A stretch of 34,987 nucleotides of DNA from Butyrivibrio sp. (lineage in GTDB: Bacteria > Bacillota > Clostridia > Lachnospirales > Lachnospiraceae). The stretch's first letter is position 1; each line of letters begins with the position of its first letter. Below, in pieces: positions 15,568 through 24,593 of this stretch. The notes beneath the pieces are model-generated. The model was not told the DNA's origin. It made no database searches and was given only the letters and a program-made list of their open reading frames with translations. The stretch is from assembly GCA_024692165.1 (NCBI GenBank), contig JAILMY010000151.1:1-34987 (forward strand), read 5' to 3'. Both the position numbers and the translations under genes were made by a program.

Positions 15568-18500
15568 ATGTATTTAAAAAGTATTGAGGTTCATGGCTTT
15601 AAGTCTTTTGCCAATAAGATAAAATTTGATTTTCATAACGGTATCACCGGAATCGTAGGACCCAACGGATCAGGTAAGAGTAATGTAGCTGATGCGGTCA
15701 GATGGGTTCTCGGTGAACAGCGTATCAAACAGCTGCGTGGCGGATCCATGCAGGATGTTATTTTCTCAGGCACAGAGCTGCGTAAGCCTCTTGGCTACGC
15801 TTATGTTGCCATCACTTTGGACAATTCAGATCATTCCCTTGCAATTGACTATGATGAGGTCACTGTATCCAGAAGACTTTATCGTTCGGGAGAAAGTGAA
15901 TATATGATTAACGGCTCAGCCTGCAGACTTAAGGATGTAAATGAGCTGTTTATGGATACCGGTATCGGTAAAGAGGGTTACTCTATCATTGGACAGGGGC
16001 AGATTGATCAGATCCTTTCAAGCAAGCCCGAGGACAGGCGTAATCTTTTTGATGAGGCTGCCGGTATCGTGAAATTCAAGTCCCGCAAGGAGACTGCTAT
16101 CAAGAAACTTGAAGAAGAGAAGATCAATTTGACAAGACTTAGCGACATTCTCTCAGAGCTGGAGAAGCAGATTGACCCTTTGGAGAAGCAGTCTGAAGTT
16201 GCCAAAGAGTATTTAAAGCTCCGCGAAAGACTTAAGACCCTCGACGTAAACATGTTCCTTCTTGAGAACAAGAACCAGAAGGCCCAGTTCGAAGAGGCAG
16301 AGAAGAACCTTGAAATAGCTATTAATTCCCTGGATGAAGCCAAGGCTTCATATGAGAAGACCAAGGAAGAATACGAGAGCATTCAGAGCAGAATAGAAGC
16401 TCTTGATAAGGAGATAGACGAGGCAAGAGCCAAGATCACAGACTCTTCCGTACAGAAGGAGAAGCTTGAGGGACAGATTGGTATCCTCAACGAGAAGATC
16501 AAGGCTGCCACAACAAATGATGCTCATTTTAAGACCAGACAGAGGGATGAGCAGACCAAGATCGACGAGAAGACCAAGGAAAAAGAGAAATATATCGCCG
16601 AGAAGGAAGCAGTAGATAAGGAAGCGGAGGCTCTTTTAACAGACAGAAATGCTGCAAGAAAAGAGCTGGAAGCAGTTCAGACCAAGATTTCAAATACCAA
16701 CGATGAGATTGAAGAGTGCAAGAGCACGATTATTGAGACCCTGAACCTTCGTGCCACTATCAAATCCAAGCTTAGTTCCCTGGATACCATGAAGGAACAG
16801 GTCAACATCAGAAAGGCTGAGCTTACCAGTAAGCTTGTAAGAGCCAGATCTGATGAGTCCAAGCAGGAAGAGACCATTAAAAAACTCAGAGATGAGTTCG
16901 ATCGTATCACTTCAGAGATTTCCGAGATGAACAAGAAGCAGAAATCTGCTGAGCAGGAAATCGTAAGTATCCGCGAGGAGATGACGGGGAAGGATACAGA
17001 ACTTCGTAAGACTCAGGAGCTTTATCAGCAGGCCAAGTCCAATCTTGCCGCGCTGGCTAACATTACAGAGAGATACGAGGGTTATGGTGGCAGTGTCAAG
17101 AAGGTTATGGAGCGCAAGGACGATACCAGGGGAATCATCGGTGTTGTTGCTGATATCATCAAGACCAAGCCTAAATATGAGACAGCTATCGAAGTTGCTC
17201 TTGGCGGTAATATTCAGAATATTGTAACAGATGATGAAGAGACAGCCAAGAAGATGATTCAGTATCTTAAGGATACCAAGGCAGGAAGAGCTACTTTCCT
17301 TCCCCTTACATCACTGGACAATCCACCTGAACTCAAGGCAAAAGAGGCTCTTGAGGAGGAAGGTGTCCTTGGCATGGCTGACGAGCTGGTTGAGACAGAT
17401 CCTAAATATAAGAGCGTAGCAAAGGCTATGCTGGGCAGAATTGTGGCTGTTGATAACATCGACAATGCTGTTAAGATTGCCCGTAAATACAAGTACACCG
17501 TAAGAATGGTAACCCTTGAGGGTGAACTTTTGGTTCCCGGCGGAGCTATCAGTGGTGGTGCTTTCAAGAATAATTCAAATCTCCTGGGTAGAAGACGTGA
17601 GATGGATGAACTTGAGGCAAATGTCAAGAAGTACAGCACTCGCCAGGATGAGATTCAGAAGGAAATAGAAGATCTCAAGAAAAAGAGAAATGAGCTCAGA
17701 ACCCTGGCAGAGGAGATAAGAACAGAACTTCAGGGCAAGTTCATCGAGCAGAACACTGCAAGACTTAACGTTCAGAACGAAGAACAGCGTCAGGAGGAGC
17801 AGAAGGGCAATTACACAGATCTTAAGGCTGAAAATGATGAGATTGAGGCAAAGATCGCAGAGATAGCTTCTGAAAAGGAAGAGGCAGAGAATGCTCTTTC
17901 CGATTCTGAGACTGTTGAAAAGAACTGCTCAGAAAAGGCTAATAGATTCCAGAAGGAACTGGAAGGACTTCACGAGATTGAAGAACAGGAAAACGAGAAG
18001 GTTTCCAAGTGGGATATCGAATACGAGAAGATAGCTCAGAAACAGGAATTCCAGCAGCTCAATATAGATCGTGTGGAAGAAGAGATTGAAAATGAGCAGA
18101 AGGCACTGGAGGAGATCAATGAATCCTTAAAGGCCAATGAAGAGGCTCTGAATCAGAGTAAGAAGGACATTGAACAGGTAAGACTCACCATTGAAGCTTC
18201 CACCAATGTTCACGACGAGAGCAGCAAGGAGCTGGAAGAGAAGAAACAGCAGAAATCAGAGCTTACAGAATCCCAGAAGGAATTCTTTGGTAAGACTGAG
18301 GAACTCAATTCCCAGATGTCCAGTCTGGACAAGGAAGTTACAAGACTTTCTGCAAAGAAGGAAAAGTGTCAGGAGACAATCGAAGCTCAGATCAACTATA
18401 TGTGGAATGAGTATGAGATCACTCTTTCTGATGCAGCACTTCTTCGTGATGAGTATATGACTGATGTTCCTGCTATGAGGAAGGAAACAGGTTCTCTTAA

Positions 18501-19125
18501 GGAATCTATCAGAAAGCTTGGGGATGTTAACGTAAATGCCATCGAGGATTACAAGAATCTCATGGAGAGATATACCTTCATGAAGACCCAGCACGATGAC
18601 CTTATTGAAGCTGAGGAGCAGCTAAAGGGCATCATTAAGGATCTGGATGAGTCCATGAGGAAGCAGTTTGTTGAACAGTTCAACAAGATAAATGTTGAGT
18701 TTGACAAGGTCTTCAAGGAGATGTTCGGCGGCGGACATGGTAGTCTTCAGCTTAACGAGGAAGAGGATGTCTTAGAGGCAGGAATCGGAATTAACGCACA
18801 GCCTCCGGGCAAGAAGCTGGTAAACATGATGCAGATGTCCGGTGGAGAGAAGGCTCTTACTGCCATTGCACTTCTTTTTGCAATTCAGAACTTAAAGCCA
18901 TCACCATTCTGTCTTCTTGATGAGATCGAGGCGGCCCTTGATGAGAACAACGTTGTCCGCTTTGCCAAGTATCTCCATAAGCTTTCAAGCACTCAGTTTA
19001 TTGTAATTACTCATCGTCGTGGTACAATGGAAAGTGCTGACAGACTTTATGGTATTACCATGCAGGAAAAGGGTGTTTCAACTCTTGTAAGTGTTAACCT
19101 TATTGATAAGGAGCTGACAAATTAA
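15568..19125 (+). CDS. smc: Chromosome partition protein SMC
   Basis: The protein has 1185 residues, the usual length. The Walker A motif GPNGSGKS is at 31-38, followed by the QGQID segment of the N-terminal head. Long coiled coils (about 170-500 and 670-1000) flank the hinge (about 505-665, starting GYGGSVKKVMERKDD). The C-terminal head has the ABC signature at 1091 (SGGEKALTAIALLFA) and Walker B with Asp1118/Glu1119 (CLLDEIEAALD). SMC dimers with ScpA and ScpB organise and segregate the chromosome. The start has no strong ribosome site and lies 3 bases after rnc, which suggests translational coupling; its stop overlaps ftsY. Confidence 0.98.
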   Translation: MYLKSIEVHGFKSFANKIKFDFHNGITGIVGPNGSGKSNVADAVRWVLGEQRIKQLRGGSMQDVIFSGTELRKPLGYAYVAITLDNSDHSLAIDYDEVTVSRRLYRSGESEYMINGSACRLKDVNELFMDTGIGKEGYSIIGQGQIDQILSSKPEDRRNLFDEAAGIVKFKSRKETAIKKLEEEKINLTRLSDILSELEKQIDPLEKQSEVAKEYLKLRERLKTLDVNMFLLENKNQKAQFEEAEKNLEIAINSLDEAKASYEKTKEEYESIQSRIEALDKEIDEARAKITDSSVQKEKLEGQIGILNEKIKAATTNDAHFKTRQRDEQTKIDEKTKEKEKYIAEKEAVDKEAEALLTDRNAARKELEAVQTKISNTNDEIEECKSTIIETLNLRATIKSKLSSLDTMKEQVNIRKAELTSKLVRARSDESKQEETIKKLRDEFDRITSEISEMNKKQKSAEQEIVSIREEMTGKDTELRKTQELYQQAKSNLAALANITERYEGYGGSVKKVMERKDDTRGIIGVVADIIKTKPKYETAIEVALGGNIQNIVTDDEETAKKMIQYLKDTKAGRATFLPLTSLDNPPELKAKEALEEEGVLGMADELVETDPKYKSVAKAMLGRIVAVDNIDNAVKIARKYKYTVRMVTLEGELLVPGGAISGGAFKNNSNLLGRRREMDELEANVKKYSTRQDEIQKEIEDLKKKRNELRTLAEEIRTELQGKFIEQNTARLNVQNEEQRQEEQKGNYTDLKAENDEIEAKIAEIASEKEEAENALSDSETVEKNCSEKANRFQKELEGLHEIEEQENEKVSKWDIEYEKIAQKQEFQQLNIDRVEEEIENEQKALEEINESLKANEEALNQSKKDIEQVRLTIEASTNVHDESSKELEEKKQQKSELTESQKEFFGKTEELNSQMSSLDKEVTRLSAKKEKCQETIEAQINYMWNEYEITLSDAALLRDEYMTDVPAMRKETGSLKESIRKLGDVNVNAIEDYKNLMERYTFMKTQHDDLIEAEEQLKGIIKDLDESMRKQFVEQFNKINVEFDKVFKEMFGGGHGSLQLNEEEDVLEAGIGINAQPPGKKLVNMMQMSGGEKALTAIALLFAIQNLKPSPFCLLDEIEAALDENNVVRFAKYLHKLSSTQFIVITHRRGTMESADRLYGITMQEKGVSTLVSVNLIDKELTN

Positions 19126-20036
19126 TGGCGAATTTTTTTACACGTTTACAACAGGGGCTCTCCAAAACAAGAGACAATATTGCAAAGGGAATAGATAACG
19201 TTTTTAACGGATTTTCCAGTATAGATGACGATTTCTATGAGGAGCTGGAAGAAACCCTTATTATGGGGGATATCGGCATCAATGCCACCAGCAAGATCAT
19301 GGATGAACTCAGAAGTCAGGTAAAAGAGAAGCATATCAAGGATCCATCCGAGTGCAAGCAACTTCTTATAGATGACATCAGAGAGCAGATGAAGACTGAC
19401 GAAAATGCCTATGACTTCGAGGATAAGAAGACTATTATTTTTATTATTGGAGTTAACGGAGTAGGTAAGACTACATCCGTAGGTAAATTGGCATCCATAT
19501 TTAAGAACAATGGCAAGAGGGTTCTTATTGCTGCTGCGGATACCTACAGAGCTGCGGCAACAGAGCAGCTTAAAGAGTGGGCTGACAGAGCAGGAACACC
19601 TATTATTGCGGGAAAAGAAGGTGCTGATCCTGCCAGTGTTATTTATGACGCTGTAGGTGCATTTAAGGCAAGAAACTGTGATATTCTCATTGTTGATACT
19701 GCAGGAAGACTTCACAATAAAAAGAATCTTATGGAAGAGCTTGCCAAGATGAACAGAATCATTGACAAGGAACTTCCCGGAGTATGGCGCGAGAACTTCA
19801 TTGTTCTTGACGGAACTACCGGACAGAATGCCCTTAATCAGGCAAAGGAGTTTGGTGAAGCAGCCAATCTTACCGGAATAATACTGACAAAGCTTGACGG
19901 AACAGCTAAGGGAGGCATTGCTGTGGCAATTGTTTCTGAGCTGAATATTCCTGTTAAATATATTGGTGTTGGTGAAGGAATAGATGATCTTCAGCGTTTT
20001 GATTCAAATGAATTCGTAAACGCACTGTTTATGTGA
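19125..20036 (+). CDS. ftsY: Signal recognition particle receptor FtsY
   Basis: The 303-residue protein is the NG domain of the SRP receptor: an N-terminal helical bundle (about 1-95), P-loop GVNGVGKT at 109-116, DTAGRLH at 191-197 and the specificity motif TKLDGTAKGG near 258. It lacks the long acidic A domain of the E. coli protein, as is usual in Firmicutes. It receives Ffh-bound ribosomes at the membrane. Its ATG shares one base with the smc stop (TAATG). Its partner Ffh is encoded about 4.6 kb downstream in the same window. Confidence 0.97.
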   Translation: MANFFTRLQQGLSKTRDNIAKGIDNVFNGFSSIDDDFYEELEETLIMGDIGINATSKIMDELRSQVKEKHIKDPSECKQLLIDDIREQMKTDENAYDFEDKKTIIFIIGVNGVGKTTSVGKLASIFKNNGKRVLIAAADTYRAAATEQLKEWADRAGTPIIAGKEGADPASVIYDAVGAFKARNCDILIVDTAGRLHNKKNLMEELAKMNRIIDKELPGVWRENFIVLDGTTGQNALNQAKEFGEAANLTGIILTKLDGTAKGGIAVAIVSELNIPVKYIGVGEGIDDLQRFDSNEFVNALFM

Positions 20037-20068
20037 TATGCAATATATGTAAAACGGAGGAATAACTG

Positions 20069-21292
20069 ATGTCTGATAGCAAGATGACCCTGGACAAATT
20101 TGAGGAAGCCTACGAGGATGTGAAAAAGGTAACCCTCGAAACTAAGCTTATTTACAGTGATTACTGGAGTGGCGTAACCGGAAACAAGGTATATTTAAAA
20201 CCTGAGAACCTTCAGAGAACAGGTGCCTACAAGGTTAGAGGCGCTTATTACAAGATAACCACATTAACTGATGAAGAGAGGGCGAAGGGACTTATTACCG
20301 CCTCAGCCGGCAACCACGCTCAGGGTGTTGCTTATGCTGCAAAATGCTATGGAGTAAAGGCAACGATAGTAATGCCTACTTCAACTCCCCTTATTAAAGT
20401 AAACAGAACCAAGGCTCTTGGAGCTGAAGTTGTTCTTCACGGTAATGTTTATGATGAGGCCTATGAGAAGGCTGTAGAACTGTCCAAGGAATATGGATAT
20501 ACCATGGTTCACCCCTTCAATGACCTTGATGTAGCAACAGGTCAGGGCACAATTGCTATGGAGATCATCAAGGAACTTCCAACCGTTGACTATATTCTTG
20601 TTCCTATCGGTGGAGGCGGACTTGCAACAGGTGTTTCAACTCTGGCTAAGCTTCTTAATCCCAAGATCAAGGTTATCGGCGTAGAGCCTGCCGGTGCTGC
20701 CTGCATGAAGGAGTCCATCAAGGAAGGACATGTTGTTACCCTGCCTTCTGTAAATACCATCGCTGACGGTACAGCGGTTAAGACTCCTGGAGAGCTTATT
20801 TTCCCTTATCTTGCAGAGAATATTGACGATATCATCACAGTTCCCGATGAGGACCTGGTTGTTTCATTCCTGGATATGGTTGAGAACCATAAGATGGTTG
20901 TTGAAAATTCAGGACTATTATCAGTAGCTGCCCTTAAACAGCTTGATTGTAAGGACAAGAAGATTGCCTGCGTACTTTCAGGTGGAAACATGGACATCAT
21001 CACCATGTCTTCAGTTGTACAGCAGGGACTTATCATGAGAGACAGAATCTTCACCGTATCTGTTCTTCTTCCTGATAAGCCGGGAGAACTTTCAAGAGTA
21101 TCCGGTATTATTGCTGATGTAAGCGGAAACGTAATCAAGCTGGAGCACAACCAGTTTGTTTCAATCAACAGAAGCGCTGCGGTTGAGCTTCGAATTACCC
21201 TTGAGACCTTCGGAACAGAACACAAGCAGCAGATCATTGATGCTCTGGACAAGAATGGTTACAAACCAAGAATAGTAAGGACAAATATCTAA
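20069..21292 (+). CDS. ilvA: Threonine ammonia-lyase (threonine dehydratase)
   Basis: The 407-residue PLP enzyme has the lysine motif GAYKVRGA with Lys55, SAGNHAQGVA, the phosphate-binding loop GGGGLATG near 180, and a C-terminal ACT domain (about 330-407) starting RIFTVSVLLPDKPGELSRV. It deaminates threonine to 2-oxobutyrate, the first step of isoleucine synthesis. The single ACT domain is typical of the short IlvA/TdcB-type enzymes of Firmicutes, so a catabolic role is also possible. ACGGAGGA precedes the ATG. No T-box or other leader is visible in the 32-base gap after ftsY. Confidence 0.94.
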   Translation: MSDSKMTLDKFEEAYEDVKKVTLETKLIYSDYWSGVTGNKVYLKPENLQRTGAYKVRGAYYKITTLTDEERAKGLITASAGNHAQGVAYAAKCYGVKATIVMPTSTPLIKVNRTKALGAEVVLHGNVYDEAYEKAVELSKEYGYTMVHPFNDLDVATGQGTIAMEIIKELPTVDYILVPIGGGGLATGVSTLAKLLNPKIKVIGVEPAGAACMKESIKEGHVVTLPSVNTIADGTAVKTPGELIFPYLAENIDDIITVPDEDLVVSFLDMVENHKMVVENSGLLSVAALKQLDCKDKKIACVLSGGNMDIITMSSVVQQGLIMRDRIFTVSVLLPDKPGELSRVSGIIADVSGNVIKLEHNQFVSINRSAAVELRITLETFGTEHKQQIIDALDKNGYKPRIVRTNI

Positions 21293-21293
21293 T

Positions 21294-22175
21294 ATGAGTA
21301 GTAATCGTGCACACGGTATTAAGAAAAGAGTTATGGAGTACCTGATGATCACCTGTGGTGCATCACTTTATGGTCTTGCCACAGCTCTTTTGATAGATCC
21401 AAATGACATAGCACCGGGAGGTATTACCGGTCTTGCCATTGTATTTAACAGACTGGTACCTATCGGTACAGGTATGTGGTTTTATATCATGAATATACCA
21501 ATTCTGATTCTGGCTATCTGGAAGTTTGGAATCAGGTTCACGGTATCTACAATCTATGCTACAACGGTAATTTCCTTTGTGACGGATCTTGCCAGCAGAT
21601 ATCTTTCTGCATATCAGATAAAGGACATGATCCTTGGCGTCACCATCGGAAGCGCATTATGCTCCATAGCCATGGGACTTGTTTTCAAAAGCCATGCTAC
21701 AAGCGGCGGAACAGATGTTATAATAAAAATACTTAGAATCAAATACCCCCATATCAAAACCGGTATGCTTTATCTTATGACCGATGTAATAGTTTTGATG
21801 ATCGCGGGCTTTGTGTTCGACGATATTACTAAGGTTCTTTATTCATTCATCTCAGTAATGGTCACATCCTATGTGCTGGACCTGGTGCTTTATGGAAGAG
21901 ACGGAGCGAAGCTTATTTATATTATTTCAGACAAACCGGACATTATAACCGCAAGACTCTTAGAGGAACTGGATATAGGTGTCACTCATGTATTTGCGCA
22001 GGGCGCCTACAGTGGAGAGAAGAAAAAGGTTATAATGTGCGCTATCAGAAAAAGATTATCACCACAGGCTGAGGATATTGTAAGAGACGAGGATCCGAAT
22101 GCATTTATGATTGTTTCCAGTGCCAGTGAGATTTTTGGCGAAGGCTATAAAAGCTATTTTGACGAGAGAATGTGA
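21294..22175 (+). CDS. YitT-family membrane protein (DUF161 / DUF2179)
   Basis: The 293-residue protein has five or six membrane helices in the first 200 residues (about 14-34, 60-80, 83-100, 112-130, 155-172 and 178-200) with the family motifs DPNDIAPGGITGLA and HATSGGTDVI. A soluble DUF2179 domain (about 215-285) follows. The molecular function of the family is not firmly known. The ATG is 1 base after the ilvA stop, and AAGGA sits inside the end of ilvA, so the genes are co-translated. A GH25 muramidase follows 9 bases later. Confidence 0.9.
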   Translation: MSSNRAHGIKKRVMEYLMITCGASLYGLATALLIDPNDIAPGGITGLAIVFNRLVPIGTGMWFYIMNIPILILAIWKFGIRFTVSTIYATTVISFVTDLASRYLSAYQIKDMILGVTIGSALCSIAMGLVFKSHATSGGTDVIIKILRIKYPHIKTGMLYLMTDVIVLMIAGFVFDDITKVLYSFISVMVTSYVLDLVLYGRDGAKLIYIISDKPDIITARLLEELDIGVTHVFAQGAYSGEKKKVIMCAIRKRLSPQAEDIVRDEDPNAFMIVSSASEIFGEGYKSYFDERM

Positions 22176-22184
22176 GTTTAGAAT

Positions 22185-23264
22185 ATGGCCCAGGATAGAA
22201 GAAAGAGCTTCGGAACGAGGCATATGCACAATGCGGTGTCTATTATATTTTTGAGCTTAGTGTCAATTTTGGCACTGTCTTTTTGTGTCTATTTACTGCT
22301 TATAAATGCAAAACTGGAAAAAGAGGAAGAGGCTGTAAAGCTGGAGCTGGAAGCTATTACTAAAGAAGGCTATTACACTAAGGCAGAGGCCAATCAGATG
22401 GTGGAGGATGCCAAAATAAAGGCCAGTGTAGAGGCGACCAATTCTCTGAAGGATAAGATTCAGAGTAAGCTTGAAGCCGGTGAGGGAACAACATCCACCA
22501 TCAGATCTCTTTTCCCTGAGCAGATGGTAGTGGCCAGCGGCGGAAGATATTACTTCCTGCCGATCAGTGACAACATTGAACATCACGGCTTTGCTGATAC
22601 TGACTTTGAGATTGATGACAATGGATATCTGCAATATCTGGGAAATGATGAGTCAGTCAAGATCGCAAATGGTATTGATGTATCCAGATTCCAGGGCAAG
22701 ATTGACTGGAAGAAAGTTGCGGAATCCGGAATTGATTTCGCTTTTATCAGAGTTGGTCTTCGTGGAACATCAGAAGGAAAGCTCCTGGTAGACGACATGT
22801 TTGAGACCAACATAAAGGGTGCAATAGAAAACGGCATCAAGGTTGGTGTATATATTTATTCCCAGGCTCTTAATGAGGAAGAGGCCAAGGAAGAGGCGAG
22901 GCTTGTACTTGATAATATCGAGCCCTACAACATAACTTATCCTGTGGTAATTGATATTGAATCCGCTGATTCTGAGACTGCCAGGACCAATGAACTTACC
23001 TCTGATGAATATGAGATTGTGGCTAAGACCTTCTGCGACATGGTTAAGAGCGCAGGCTACGAACCTATGATTTATGGTAATGTTAAGTCTTTTACTCTTC
23101 TTATGGATGCTGAGGATGTTGATGAATACGGCATCTGGATTGCTTATTACGGAACACCTTTGTATTATCCATATCATTTCAACGTTTGGCAGTACAGCTC
23201 CACAGGCAAGATTAATGGCATTGACGGCCATGTAGACCTTAATATCTGCATTACTGATTATTGA
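22185..23264 (+). CDS. Membrane-anchored GH25 muramidase (lysozyme)
   Basis: The 359-residue protein has a single N-terminal membrane helix (about 17-40), a coiled-coil stalk (about 42-98), a short linker region and a GH25 catalytic domain (about 160-359). The active-site acids are visible: Asp165 in NGIDVSRFQG and Asp257/Glu259 in PVVIDIESAD. GH25 enzymes cut the beta-1,4 bond between MurNAc and GlcNAc. The anchor and stalk suggest a cell-surface remodelling enzyme rather than a phage lysin; no choline- or wall-binding repeats are present. The start lies 9 bases after the YitT gene with only a weak ribosome site. Its host peptidoglycan role is inferred. Confidence 0.9.
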   Translation: MAQDRRKSFGTRHMHNAVSIIFLSLVSILALSFCVYLLLINAKLEKEEEAVKLELEAITKEGYYTKAEANQMVEDAKIKASVEATNSLKDKIQSKLEAGEGTTSTIRSLFPEQMVVASGGRYYFLPISDNIEHHGFADTDFEIDDNGYLQYLGNDESVKIANGIDVSRFQGKIDWKKVAESGIDFAFIRVGLRGTSEGKLLVDDMFETNIKGAIENGIKVGVYIYSQALNEEEAKEEARLVLDNIEPYNITYPVVIDIESADSETARTNELTSDEYEIVAKTFCDMVKSAGYEPMIYGNVKSFTLLMDAEDVDEYGIWIAYYGTPLYYPYHFNVWQYSSTGKINGIDGHVDLNICITDY

Positions 23265-23307
23265 TACTTTTGGAGTTTCTTTTTCAGATACAACAAGGAG
23301 TCGACTT

Positions 23308-24165
23308 TTGGAAAATGCATTTGATTCTTCATTGCCTCTTGGAGCATATGAAGAGAAGGGATATCTGGATCAGGATTTTAAGTTCTTTCATATAAGAAAC
23401 CACGAAAAATTTGATATTCCATACCATTATCACGATTTTCATAAGCTTGTTCTTATCCTTAGCGGTAAAACAAAGTATTATATCGAAGGGCGAGAGTATG
23501 AACTTTTGCCCTTTGATTTTGTTATAGTAAACAGATTTTTGATTCATAAGCCCGAAGTTCTTGAGAAGGATATCTATGACAGGATAATTCTTTATCTTAG
23601 CGACGAGTTCCTTCAGAAATACAATCTTCTGGACGCTTTCGTTAAATCAAAGGAGATTGGAAGCAGCGTAGTAAGGCTTCCGGGCGATGTGAGCGCGTCT
23701 ATTTTTGACCAATTCATGCAGATTGAGGAGGACATCAAGAACGAAGAGACGCAGTACGCCGGAGAACTTATAACAAGGATCGATGTCTTAAAGGCTCTCA
23801 TCAGCTTTAACAAGGCCTGTATTGCTGAGGACTTTGGCTTTAAGCCTGAGGCCAGATATAACCGAAAGGTCATCGAGATCATTACCTATATCAATGATAA
23901 TCTGGGAAAAGACCTTTCGATTGATCTTTTGGCTGACCGCTTTTTCATGAGTAAGTACCATATGATGAGAATTTTCAAGAATGAAACCGGATATTCCATC
24001 CATCAGTACATTTCGGAAAAGCGAATTCTTCTGGCAAGAAATCTTATTATAAGTGGAATGCCGGCTACAAGCGCCTGCCTTGAATGCGGCTTTAAGGACT
24101 ATTCATCCTTTAGCAGAGCCTTTAAAAATCAGCTTGGAATCCTGCCATCGGAGGTTAAGATTTGA
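23308..24165 (+). CDS. AraC-family transcriptional regulator (TTG start)
   Basis: The 285-residue protein has an N-terminal cupin sensor (about 25-105; PYHYHDFHKLVLILSG and LLPFDFVIVN) and a C-terminal AraC HTH pair (about 190-285) with LSIDLLADRFFMSKYHMMRIF and CLECGFKDYSSFSRAF. It starts with TTG: AAGGAG lies 7 bases before it, and the next in-frame ATG is more than 130 residues further on, past the cupin. The overall plan is like that of the regulator at 12213-13073, but the sequences are clearly different. The gene lies 43 bases after the muramidase and is closed by a strong terminator. Its target is unknown. Confidence 0.88.
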   Translation: MENAFDSSLPLGAYEEKGYLDQDFKFFHIRNHEKFDIPYHYHDFHKLVLILSGKTKYYIEGREYELLPFDFVIVNRFLIHKPEVLEKDIYDRIILYLSDEFLQKYNLLDAFVKSKEIGSSVVRLPGDVSASIFDQFMQIEEDIKNEETQYAGELITRIDVLKALISFNKACIAEDFGFKPEARYNRKVIEIITYINDNLGKDLSIDLLADRFFMSKYHMMRIFKNETGYSIHQYISEKRILLARNLIISGMPATSACLECGFKDYSSFSRAFKNQLGILPSEVKI

Positions 24166-24170
24166 TGATT

Positions 24171-24212
24171 TATAAGTGTCAAGAAAAAATACTTGACACT
24201 TATATTTTTTTT
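24171..24212 (+). terminator. Rho-independent terminator after the AraC regulator
   Basis: A perfect 13-bp stem (24171-24183 with 24192-24204) with an 8-base A-rich loop is followed by eight T residues. The right arm contains the -35 of the next promoter. Confidence 0.9.
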
Positions 24213-24221
24213 GTTTATTAT
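24193..24221 (+). promoter_or_regulatory. Promoter of the ylxM-ffh operon, embedded in the terminator
   Basis: TTGACA (24193-24198), a 17-base spacer and TATTAT (24216-24221) give a near-consensus sigma-A promoter. The -35 lies in the right arm of the upstream terminator stem and the spacer holds its T-run. Confidence 0.8.
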
Positions 24222-24248
24222 AAGCATTGTGTTTAAAGGTGACCAGGT

Positions 24249-24590
24249 ATGAAGAAAATCGTGGAGCAAGGCTTGTTATATGATTTTTATGGCGAGCTTT
24301 TGACTGAGCATCAAAAAGAAATATACGAGGCTGCTGTTTACAATGATATGTCTCTTACAGAGATTGCCGAGGAGAACGGCATCAGTAAACAGGGAGTCCA
24401 CGATCTTATAAAAAGATGTACCAATACTCTTCAGGGATACGAGGACAGACTTCATATGATCAGGCGTTTTGAGGCTATCAAGGACACTGCCGAGGAGCTT
24501 TCAAAACTGTCGGATTCTATGACAGACAATGATAAGCTTAGAAGAGAGATTCGGAGCATTTCCGACAGAATATTAGAGGAGCTTACTTAA
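24249..24590 (+). CDS. ylxM: YlxM/p13-family putative DNA-binding protein
   Basis: The 113-residue protein is a YlxM-family small helical protein with a sigma-70 region-4-like HTH (about 35-60; MSLTEIAEENGISKQGVHDL). It is almost always encoded directly before ffh in Firmicutes and is thought to modulate the signal recognition particle pathway. AAAGGTGA precedes the ATG. The stop is 3 bases before ffh. The family is clear; its exact role is not well established. Confidence 0.93.
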   Translation: MKKIVEQGLLYDFYGELLTEHQKEIYEAAVYNDMSLTEIAEENGISKQGVHDLIKRCTNTLQGYEDRLHMIRRFEAIKDTAEELSKLSDSMTDNDKLRREIRSISDRILEELT

Positions 24591-24593
24591 TAG

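Noticed and set aside
20037-20068. Possible T-box or leader control before ilvA
   Set aside because: The gap after ftsY is only 32 bases and holds just a ribosome site.
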